A stretch of 64,000 bases of DNA. Origin: Straminergon stramineum (lineage: Eukaryota > Streptophyta > Bryopsida > Hypnales > Calliergonaceae). The notes under the pieces were generated by a model. The model was not told where the DNA came from. It made no database searches and saw only the letters and a program-made list of their open reading frames with translations. This document shows, in pieces, positions 49,677 to 60,030 of this stretch (position 1 is its first letter; each line of letters begins with the position of its first letter). A program made the position numbers and the translations under genes. The stretch spans positions 8,435,350-8,499,349 of the forward strand of contig OY987271.1 in the NCBI GenBank assembly GCA_963920665.1. Reading direction: 5' to 3'.

Positions 49677-52600
49677 GAGGCCCCTCTTGGCAAACAAAGC
49701 TAGTCCCTACCCCTTTTGAACACTTTGAAGTTTATTCCACTCTTGACTTTGCAATTTCATAGAATACATAAATTATCTCTAGATTTCATTCTTTAAATTA
49801 TATAAAAATTGATTTTAATTTGTCTATATGGCAAAATAAATTGTGATTTTCACTCTATATATACACACCAACTTAAATGGACAATAACACATGTTTCTAC
49901 CTTATTAGATGTGAACATCAAGTGTGAGAGCCAATAGACCCTTCACATAGGCTCTTTCCATATAGAACACGACCAAGAAATGAAGTAAAGAGATTAACTT
50001 TGTAAGGATGGGTCTACAACCACTAATTTGAAGCTTCAATTGTCATCACTATGTTTGCTACCATTTTGCAACTAGATACACATAAGAAATTAATATTTTT
50101 TTTCAAAGATGAATTTGAAATGTCATATGTCTACTATAGGGATTTAATTTAAATTTTTTTTTTTTGGGGGGGGGAGAATTTGAAATTCCTATGAATTTAT
50201 TAAGAAAAAAAATGAAGAAAATTCATATCAAATACAAAATATATTTTAGAAATATGAAATTTTTACCATAGATGTATATTACAGTGTAGAACGTCTTGGT
50301 ATAAACCGAAGTTACCATGTCACTCTAAAATTAGAAAATCAACCATCCATGGTTATAGCCCCAAAGTTCATATGATTGCTATAAAATGTTGAGATTTAGA
50401 AAATTTTCAATTGAATTAGAAACTACACTTCGCTAGCTTCATTTCATGAGTTGAACTCAAATTCAAAAAAACATCATTTTTATGGCTAACATTCAAATGA
50501 AGAGAAAACAACAGGAAATGGCCAAAATACACTACAAGGGTGATCTGTGGATTGAGCATCTCCTTCTTTAGAATAGACTTTGCAATACTATTCACTTAAA
50601 ATTTACTCAAGTACCTTCCAAATAAATAAATTCGATGAATTTTTTTTCCATTGTGTAGTATCAAGTGAAGTCATCCATTAGACCACTTTGGTCCACAACG
50701 TCCTAACAGGGTTAAATGTGCTCTTTTCCAATACAAAAGAAGACTGCAAGATGACCACTGGCAATTCTTCATGTCACCATGCTTAGGTAAGGTAGGAGGT
50801 GTGTAAAGCACTTAGGCTCAAAATGCATCATGTAACGAAGAAATACATTTTTTTTTTCACATTGCACCAACAATGTACAATTAGTGTATATTAAAGGAGG
50901 TCAATGTTTTTAGTAACCATTGCATTTCAACTTCAAAAATCCATAACTAATTCTACAAGCTCCAAAAAATATGAAATGACAAGTTAGATGCCAATTTCAT
51001 TTTTTTAACTAAAACTTATTGAAAATTATTTCAAGAAATCCAACCTTCTCTAAGTAATTTTAATCTCTTAAATGGGCATGTTATGAACCTCTAACCTAAA
51101 TGCACACAACAAAACAATCTAGAAATTGGAATACTACATTTAGAATAATAAATTTTGATTTGATTTAGAATTATGGAAAATTAAGATTCATTGGAAGTTT
51201 ATAAAAGAGAATGATAAAAGTAAACATAAGAATATTTGGATTTGGACTTTGCATGACTAAAATAAACCCTATAAAAAATAAACTAGAAGAATTTTTTTAT
51301 AGAGGCCATAATGAATCATACATAAGAAAGAAAATTTATGCATTAGGTATTCAAGAGAATTTTGCCATGTTTTTTTTATGGTTTTCCTTTCTTTTGTTTG
51401 ATTTGCCAATTTTTCTATAATTTTTGTTTTCAACTTGTTTCTGATTTGGTCTTTGCTGAATTTTTAAAGTCCAAATTGAGATAGGAATCTCAAGTTCTTC
51501 CATATTATTCAATCATTCAAAAATTATTTGATTTCCTAAGTCAATTAGTTGTGTGCATTGAAGATGCCCTTACATGTATACAAGTACCCATTTATGATTT
51601 TATTTCATCATACAATATTTGTCTTTCTTTTTTGAGCTCACGTAAGTTGAAATCATCATCATGGAAGCTATAAAAACACTATGGTTCAAGACTAAGTAAC
51701 CAAATTCTCTTCCAATGGTGTTAACCCATAATAATCCTTGTATCCAAAACCCAGATGTAATATAAAATAGTCAAACTCGATTGTAGTTTTGAAATATCTA
51801 AGTCCCATTTCTATGGCATATATGATGTTCAAGGAAGCACCAAGATATATGTTTTATGGGTGAGTACGTTGTATCAAAAACTCACATGCATAATCTAAGA
51901 GACAAGTAAATGTTAACCAAACTACAAATCATATTATGTGGGTCATTGAAGGTGCTTAATAAATAAATCTAGGGTTGTAAGCAAAATTTAACTTTCTGAA
52001 TTCTTACCATTTATATCTTACCATTTTATATTGTATGATAATGGAATGGTCTAAAACTCCCTACAACATGATTTTGGGTACGGTGTAAGGTATGTATTCA
52101 CAACATCTATGATAATGCATTTACTTTGTTTATTTTTTAATCTAAAATGAAAGTGATAATATAGAATAAATATATGAGCATCACAAAAGTCCTTTTTCAT
52201 TGATTATCAATAGTTCCAATGTTTTTTCAATTAATTGCCATAGGTATACACTAAAAGTCATTATATCTAAGCTCAATTAGCATTGAAATAAAAAAAATTG
52301 TATACAATATATTCATGAAATACTTGCACTAAAATTGTTCTAAAACTTATATTTATTTCAATGTTAGTTTAAAAAAAAGATTAATGTATTCAAATACAAA
52401 ATAACTACGATATTAATTTAGTTTTCTTTTGAAATTGATCAATGAATTTGTAGCACATCCCTATCACTTAATTAAAAAATAGCAAAAATTACTGAATCAA
52501 CACTATAATAAAGCCAAAACTAAATATCATCAATGAATTAGGAGTTTAGAAATAGAAAAAGAAAGATCAATAGAAAAACCAAATACAAGATAAAACACAT

Positions 52601-53818
52601 TGACTTGAAGAAAATAAAGATGATACTCTATCTAGTGGGCATGCACGTGAATTGCATATATATTATAAATAAGAGACATGATTGGTAGATCTTTATCGAA
52701 TATTTAAGTATTTTTAGAAAATAAGTTTGGTTGCATGCCAATTCTAAAAATACTCTTCAAAAAATCATTTTTTCCCAGTATAGTTTTGATATTTATTTTA
52801 AGAATGTTTTTTTTTGGTGAATCTACACTCAAATGTGTAGAGGGCCTTTATTTCAAGTCTCAATTTGGGGTGCTCATATCAAAATTTGTGCAATACTATC
52901 CACTCAAAAGACAGACCACTTCATGCTCAATTAATTAGCCCTCCCCCTCCCTCCAAAAATTAGTAGCCATTGATCGTTTTTGAAAAAAACAAAACACCCC
53001 CTTCCCTACTGTTGATCTTGATATAAATATTATGATACCGTACATATATTGTATGTATATGGATACGGAAAATGAGTACAGAAAATAGATATGGAAAATG
53101 GATATGGATTATCCCATATCGATTGTCAAACGACTTTGTTTTCAAAAATACAAGACTCAAGAGGGGTACTGTTTTTTCTCACGAGAGGGGGGGTTGTTGA
53201 ATCCAATTTTAATTGCCTCAGACAACCTTCCTCACTATCCACTCAAAAGACAGCCTACATTAATTGAGGTCAAGGCCAACAAAATATAATTCGAAAAAAA
53301 TTCTAGGTATCCAAATTATTAGAATATAATTTTTTCAAAAAAATACTGTATACAAAAATCAAATATTTTATTTATAATTGTCTATAAAGTTACATTTGCG
53401 AACTCTAATTACTTATTGAATAGGGAATGTAGAATCTAACCACCAAGTTCAATACTATCTTAAACTCATATCAAACATTCATATATAAATGTTAGCTTCT
53501 AAAGGACCTATTCCATTGTCATTTAGATGAGCATAAAATATGAGTTCAATTTAGCTATTGAAATTATATTTAAGTTTCAATCTTATATTTTATTACTTGA
53601 GACCTTGTATTATCTAGCAATGTAAAAAATCCCTATTAGTTTGTGAAAATATCATTTTAATGATTTTTGTAGCGAAAAATGAGTTTGAAACTTTGCTACA
53701 AATCAACATGTATAGTACAAATTGCTCTAATTCATGCCAAAAATTGTACTCTTGTATTTTGAAGCTATTCCATGTATAATGAAAAGAATAAAATACTCTA
53801 TGTACTTCTATGCTCAAG
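49677..53818. other. AT-rich spacer with small repeats, no gene
   Basis: Homopolymer runs (for example T then G near 50150-50175), no frame above ~70 codons and no recognised family. A 20 bp direct repeat ACTATCCACTCAAAAGACAG occurs near 52894 and 53236, flanking ~320 bp that includes a GGATATGGAAAAT-type microsatellite near 53060-53110. Confidence 0.5.
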
Positions 53819-54742
53819 TTAACCCCTAAAGGACCAAGGCCTTTTTTCTGCAAAAAATCACTCAAAACTGCCATTTTTGGAGCATAGAGTAAAAAAATCT
53901 GAAAATTGTGATTTTTTGCACATCTAACCATGGGATCTTACATCTAACTAGTATGAAAATGTGTGGAAAAAATTTCAGAAATTTTGACCACATAGATTGC
54001 AAGATATTTGTGTTTAAAGTGAAGAAATCAAGTTTTTCCACACATTGCGGGACTAGGTTATTTGACTTTGAACCTTCTTATCTTTAATTTTTTGCACTAC
54101 AGAGTTTTGAGATTTAAATCTTTATGGTGGAAAATTGAGTTGAGAGTCTAGGAAAAAAAATAAAATACAAAAAAAATTAATTTTGGTTCTTTAAAAAATT
54201 GTTAAGTAGAAGTAGGTACAAGATAGAAGGAAAATTTAAATTATTAATATCTCTAAGATGGAATTAAAATGCATTAATCCCAATGGTGAGATTGTTTAAG
54301 AAGGCAAATGAAACGATATGGAATTTTTTTCTTTGAAATTTAAAAAAAATTGCATTCAGAAATGAATCCTACAAGTTATTTTTTCAAGAAGATGCTCTAA
54401 GTGCCTGAAAAACAAGATTGTCTATAACTTTCTCATAACAAATCCAAATGGAATGAATCAAAGCTTTCCGTGTAGACAAAAATACAATCTATAAGGGAAA
54501 AAATAAAAAAATAAAATTTTTTGAAACTTTTTTTTGCTGCCCCCTCTCCCCTGTTTTGAGCTTATTTGGGCATAACTTTTGTTCCTGGGCACCAAATGAA
54601 AAAAAATTAGATTTCCACGAAGCTAATCAATTTTTAGATCTTCATAAAGAGTTTCAAAAAATCAGGACAAAAATTGAGACCGTAGGTACCTGCCCAAAAT
54701 CTCATTTGTCCTCCGAAGGAACAATGGTCCTTTAGGGGTTAA
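53819..54742 (+). mobile_element. TTAA MITE family B, long copy (924 bp)
   Basis: Begins TTAA-CCCCTAAAGGACCAAGG and ends CAATGGTCCTTTAGGGG-TTAA: a 12 bp perfect inverted terminus (CCCCTAAAGGAC/C) next to TTAA on both sides. Non-coding. Related copies lie at 49119-49676 (inverted) and, decayed, 27060-27330. Its right TTAA is also the left TTAA of the next element. Confidence 0.82.
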
Positions 54743-55489
54743 CCCATAAATGCCCAAGGGAACTCTTCCCTCCAAATCATTGCTAAATTGCCATTTCTAA
54801 AAAGAAAAGTGATCATATTTGTTAGAATCATCTTTCCAAAAATCTATGCATAACATTTTGTTCACCATTATCAAATTAGTTTATCTTCCAGTTTTCAAAC
54901 TTAGACTATACAAATTTTGAGATTTGTACAATCAAAGTTTAGTTTTCAAACCCCTCCAAAGTTTTATTTAAGTATAATGACTTTTGAGGCCATATCTCAA
55001 ATTTTCACAAATGAAGAGCACAATTTTTGACTAAATGCAAATATGAATATTTAAGATCGTGTCAATTTTCATGAAGATTGGAGCTATAGAAGATTGTTTT
55101 TAAACCCTTGCAATCAAGTGGAATACATTGGAAAAACAAAAATTTCATTTGATTGTACTCATTCTGTCATGTGAAGTGGCACTGGAACTACATGCTTTAA
55201 CTAATCACCCCCTTGTCCACTTGCACTCCAACCCATAGAATTTTTTTTCCTTGGGATGGCTTTTGATTGGTGAGGTTTCTCTACCAAAACAATTTATTGT
55301 GAGTATTTGACTTTGAAAAAGCACCCAAGTTGGAGTTTTTGTTCAAGCCACAAATTTTTTTATATAAAGATAACTTAGAAAACTACTTGAGAAAAATACG
55401 AAATTTTGAATTTAAATTAAAAAAAATGTGAACAATCCCTAAAGTTGAGCAACGACCATAAAATGTTTAGTTGAGCATTTAGGGGTTAC
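54739..55489. mobile_element. TTAA element abutting the previous one (751 bp)
   Basis: Begins TTAA-CCCATAAATGCCC and ends GAGCATTTAGGGG-TTAC. The left TTAA (54739-54742) is shared with the preceding element. The termini agree as CCCATAAATGC against CCCCTAAATGC. The interior is not clearly related to families A-C. It ends about 190 bp before the telo-box upstream of the mitochondrial protein gene. Confidence 0.65.
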
Positions 55490-55679
55490 AATATAATCTT
55501 CGATGTGCGGTACACATTATCAAGTTCTTTAATGGTTAAAAGTTAATCTATACATAAGTAGTAAAAAGTTGCGATCTTTTTCACGAGCTCCACAAGTGAT
55601 TCCTTCCCTTTGGGTCTTGAGAGACATGTAGCTCTTGCCTAGATCCCATCCCCCCCAAGAGTAGATAGCCCCAAACCTC

Positions 55680-55688
55680 AAACCCTAA
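55680..55688 (+). promoter_or_regulatory. Telo-box (AAACCCTAA) upstream of the mS26-like gene
   Basis: A perfect telo-box about 165 bp before the start codon. In plants this motif is enriched near transcription starts of ribosomal-protein and other translation genes, which agrees with the proposed product. Confidence 0.5.
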
Positions 55689-55852
55689 AAATTTCCCGTG
55701 TCAAGGTTTTGGATGTCGCCCTGTTCGTTTCGCTGATGGAGCCCGAGCTATCGGAGAGTGCATTGCCAAAGCGAGGGCTTCTCGCCGCCGTTGCAATTCA
55801 TGACGTTTAAATTTTAGCGAACACATTTATTTCCAAAAGGGAAGCCTCCTCA

Positions 55853-57324
55853 ATGGCAGCCTCGAGGGTGCAATGTCTTCGTAGGATTCTAGTCCAACCT
55901 CACTCCGGAGCCATTTCGAGATTTTTGAGCACGGAGGTGGCCGATGCAACGAGATCGCCTGAGGTATCATTCGATGGAGGGAGGAAAGTGAAAGTGGTCG
56001 GCAAGGAATTGGCCCTGATGAGACGCGAGTACGAGAAGCAGATGTCGGAGTTGCGGAAGAAGTTCGCTGCCGAGGAGGAGAGGAAACGGAAGGAGAAGCG
56101 GCAGGTGGAGTTGATCACGCGGGAGAGGATTCTGGTGGAGAAGGAGAAGCGTTTAGTGGTGAAGAAAGAGAGATCGGAGATTCGAGCTTTGGAAGTGGTT
56201 GAGGAGAGCAAATCCCTCCAGGCTAGACTTGTGAGTGCCGTTATCGTTTTCCCTCCATTTTTTTCTGTACATTTACTGAGGAGGCTGGTGTGATGGTTTT
56301 ATGAAGATTCGTATTTGTAGCAGTGCTTCGAGAAAATTGTTTTACGAGAAAATGATCCGTTTTAAATTGCGTTTCTGAATGTTCTATGATTGCATGTTTT
56401 TGGATTCTGTTTGGAAAGACTCTGCTCTTAAACTGTAAGGACACATACAAAGATTGATAATGTTCAGAAACGTTCAAGATATTACTGAATTAGAAATCAA
56501 AGAACGGAATAAAATGGTCTTGTTCCGTTTCCAGTAGCCCTAATTTTTAGTGCTAGTAACGTTGGTAGATTCTTGAGTACCGTTATCATTCTTTGTCCAT
56601 TTTTGTTCTACGCATTTGATCGCTGCATTAGATACACATTTTTATTGCTGATAACATCTGTAGAAGATTTAGCTTTGGGCCAGGAGACATGTCAATTACT
56701 TGATTACCCCATTCAGGGTTACCAGACATGGAGTATTCGGTTTATTCCGTTTTAAAATTTCTTTTCTGAGAGTTTAGGGTTTAGGGTTTACTCTGTTTAG
56801 GAAACTCTGTTCCTAAGCTGTGAGTACACACATAAGTACTGTAAATCTTTAGAACCGATCAAATTATTTCTGAACTAGAATCGGAGAACAGAATAGAACG
56901 GTGTTATTCCGTTTAGGGTAAGTTTTTTCTGTTCTGGTCATGTTCTGTGAGTACGCTTGGTGGACTTATGTACTTTGCTTGTTTCATATTTTCTTATTGT
57001 GTAAACTTGTTGAGGTTGTGTATTGCTCGCTGACTTGAAGCTGCGAAAATTCCTCTTGACATTGTTAATTTCGGGTTTCAGGAGGAAGAGAGGAAAGCTA
57101 AGGCAGCGAGACGGCAGTTTAGGGAGAAGAAATTTCTTCGTCTGGTCGGGAAAGAGAAAGAAACAGTTCGGCAGCAGAGCTCCATGTGGATTGAAGAGAA
57201 AGATCTAGAGCGTCGCATTCTGGATGCTTTAGTTGATCCATTTTATTTGTCTGGTTCTTATGCATTGCCAGATAGAGATGGTCCCATTTCTATTGGTGGT
57301 GATAGTGATGAAGATGATGAATAG
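55853..57324 (+). CDS. Mitochondrial protein resembling mitoribosomal small-subunit protein mS26
   Basis: Two exons, 55853-56230 and 57082-57324, joined GT-AG in phase 0, encode 206 residues. The start MAASRVQCLRRILVQPHSG is rich in R and lacks acidic residues, as in a mitochondrial presequence. Residues ~45-165 are one long charged helix/coiled coil (YEKQMSELRKKF, EEERKRKEKRQVE, EEERKAKAARRQ). The end WIEEKDLERRILDALVDP aligns with the C-terminal helix of human MRPS26 (pattern xFITxExLExRVxxALDxP), and length matches MRPS26 (about 205). From this I infer a small-subunit mitoribosome role for the mS26/PET123 family. Coiled coils can mislead, so another mitochondrial coiled-coil protein remains possible. 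The tail GGDSDEDDE is acidic. The intron carries an internal duplication. Confidence 0.72.
56231..56940 (+). repeat. Tandem duplication inside the intron of the mS26-like gene
   Basis: The donor-proximal part of the intron (56230 to about 56540) is repeated at about 56574-56925 with divergence. Shared blocks in the same order: GCCGTTATCGTT / ACCGTTATCATT, CCGTTTTAAATTGCG / CCGTTTTAAAATTTC, ACTCTGCTCTTAAACTGT / ACTCTGTTCCTAAGCTGT, AACGGAATAAAATGGT / CAGAATAGAACGGT. Copy 2 includes three telomere-like TTTAGGG units near 56770. The duplicate donor has lost its GT. Confidence 0.6.
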
Positions 57325-59228
57325 TAGCGTATGACCAGTTTCCCACACTTGTGGATTTTTATACTGACAAAACTAAGTGCAGAGCTCCATAGTTCTCATT
57401 ATACCGCAAGGCAGCTCACGAATGACCTCCGTATTAAATTGACGGGAGAGCAGAGACTATGCAGCTTTTGAAAATATGTCAGAGCTTGAACAGTGTGAAC
57501 GATCAGTTAGCATGTATGCCTCGACCTTACGCTGAAGGATGGTGGGCAAACATGTGAATTTTTTTGCATGCCGATTTCTTACTACAGTTGTAACGAGCAG
57601 TATGCCTCACCCTATATGATGGAGATTTAGACGAGGGTCGGATGTGCAAGACTCTTGAATGGATTTAGTTTTCCGTTGTCAATATTGAGCACAGCTGTAA
57701 CCCTACCTTACATTATGTTGTGATTGCAATGCCAGAAGTTGAATTGCATCCTTATCGCCTTTTCAGAGCAATTGGTGAAGGGTGCATCTGCGCAACTCTT
57801 GGAACCGTGAGCGTAAATATGAAATCTTCATTTGAACAGTGTATCTTCAAATGAATTTTGGAAATGAGGTTGAGTAATTCCTATGGAGTTTTGCAGGGAG
57901 TCTTTCTTGGAATGGTGGATTGTACACTCAAAGACCTGGTGCGATCCTTGGGTTTGATTGGAAGTGAGAAGGGAGCAGATGATACATTTGGTTTCGTGTT
58001 AATTATAACCATGCAAATTGTGTACTTTCCTAGGAATATATGTGGAGTCTGAGAGTATTTTGTGGATCTCGTTTGTACAGGTAAAATGTGTCCTAACATT
58101 GATCTTCTTGAAGAAAGCATGCAATTGAGATGATCGTAGCACTAGGATTGTAGTGTAGCAATTAAACACGAAGCAATACCCTCATGTGGCCTTTTTTGTT
58201 AACCTGCATGGCCAGTGTCAACATGACACGAATTGTTGAACCTAGGTCTCACTGCAAGAATGCTGTTTCCAAGAACCCATGAATTCACTCAAAGTTTTGC
58301 ACTAGTTTGCAAACTTATCCGAGAGTTATTGAAGAAGTCGGAGACCTCTCGCCTTGAAGCATGTCCAGTGAGGTCGATTTGCCAGAAACAAAATAAATAC
58401 TAGAAATGCTCAGAAGTTAAACCTGGCATTTCATAAGCTATAATTATCAAATGAACTTGGGTCTGCAGAAGCTGAAAGCAAGAGGCTCCGTGTACGAGGA
58501 TGCACACCGAGATCACCATCGGGGGTCGGCATAGGGTGACGGCGAGTCGGTCTTGGGACGAAAACACTGGGCGTCGTCAACAAATTTATTGGCTTCACTG
58601 TAATTTGGCCCCATCTCCTGCAGAGGCTGGCGCCGCCGGGGTATATCGTCAAACACAGATCCTGAATCTATCAATTGTTCAAGCAACCCAAATCAATTCC
58701 TTTCACAATGAGATTCACAATTCACGAAAGAAAGCATAATTAATGTAATCTTCACCTTTCATTCACAGTGCCAATAATGAGAGCATCTAGCCATTGCTTC
58801 CCATCAAAGAGTTTTTACCAAGCCAGGTGCCCTTATACTACGTACTTGTTTTAGCCTTCCATTCAGTTATTTTTACAAATATAAGATATTTGTTTCCTTT
58901 TCATGCAATGTAGTTTAGGAATCTGCATTGTTCGCTAGATGACTTCCATGAAGAACGTAATACACAAAACCCAAGAGAAATCATGACTGGGGTGGGGGAC
59001 TTGTCTTCCAATTGTCTTCGGGATTAACCCAGTGAATATGCAGACGACTAAAAGTATCCGATCCATGACTTTCGGGGAATGCACCTAGTCTAATAATTTT
59101 CAGCTGACTACCTTGGTTAAAGGGTTTCCAAGTTTAAGGTGACTACACCTAAAATTGCCCAAATAAACAATGGTTAGTATGGTTTCTATAATTGTACTTT
59201 TCGAGTTTTTGTTAGTTCATGTTGGAAG
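57325..59228. other. 3' flank and spacer, no further gene supported
   Basis: 57325 to roughly 58100 is presumably 3' UTR and downstream sequence of the preceding gene. The short frames at 57858-58120 and 58431-58739 occur on both strands with no recognisable domain. Confidence 0.4.
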
Positions 59229-59819
59229 TTAACCCCTAAACGTCTAGATTCATCTCCAGAATTGATGATTTTGAGAAGAATCACAATAAAATGCTATTTG
59301 GAAGCATATTTTAGAATTGATATACAGATAAAAGTTGTAGATTGTGAGTTGTAGATTCCATCCATATGGTTAGATTCACTAGTGCTATGGCCAAATTTTT
59401 TTTTATAAATTTTGAAAGGAAAATTTCAAAATTCCTTCAAAATTTGATTACAAGCAAAAGATTATTATTTTTTGAGTAAAATTTGTTGGAATGGATTTGG
59501 AACGAGGTTCTTTTCACATGGAGATTTTTTGAAATTTTTGTGTTCTTCAAATCTATGATCTCATTTTTGCAAATCCAGTTTTGAACTAAGTCAATGCAAT
59601 TTTGGCTTGGTCAACCACTTGACATACTTGCACATTGATAATTTTAGAAAAATATGTACTCTAGTAACACCAAATCCAACCCTCTGTTGATAGGACAACA
59701 ACTTCATAAAATATTTCCACAAATTAAACTAACTTTCATCCAAGCAGTAAGGAGGATAAAACTTGAGTTTCAATTTGTTCATTGTCCAAAAAATGGACGT
59801 CGGAGCACTTAGGGCTTAA
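59229..59819 (-). mobile_element. TTAA MITE family A, best-preserved copy (inverted)
   Basis: Begins TTAA-CCCCTAAACGTCTAG and ends GGAGCACTTAGGGC-TTAA, intact TTAA at both ends, 591 bp. Read on the minus strand it is collinear with 28137-28727 and 35631-36205 (CAACAACTTCATAAAATATT, TTTTGAACTAAGTCAATGC, GTTGGAATGGATTTGGAACG seen on plus). Confidence 0.8.
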
Positions 59820-60030
59820 AAGGGGATTCCATGAATTTCTTAGCATGCATTATAGAACACTGCATGAATCATCAGCAGTGAAATTTCAAATTGCTGAAAA
59901 TGAGTGCACCCAAAATCAACCTTACGCTCTCTTGAATTTTCCATTTTTAGGGGAGAATTAGTAAGTAATTGGGTGCAGCTACCTTACATGTGAGAAGTGT
60001 CCATTAAGGTAACCTTATCTGGGCAAAGGG

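Noticed and set aside
56766..56792. Interstitial telomere (TTTAGGG repeats)
   Set aside because: Only about three units inside an intron; too short for a telomere relic and part of an intron duplication.
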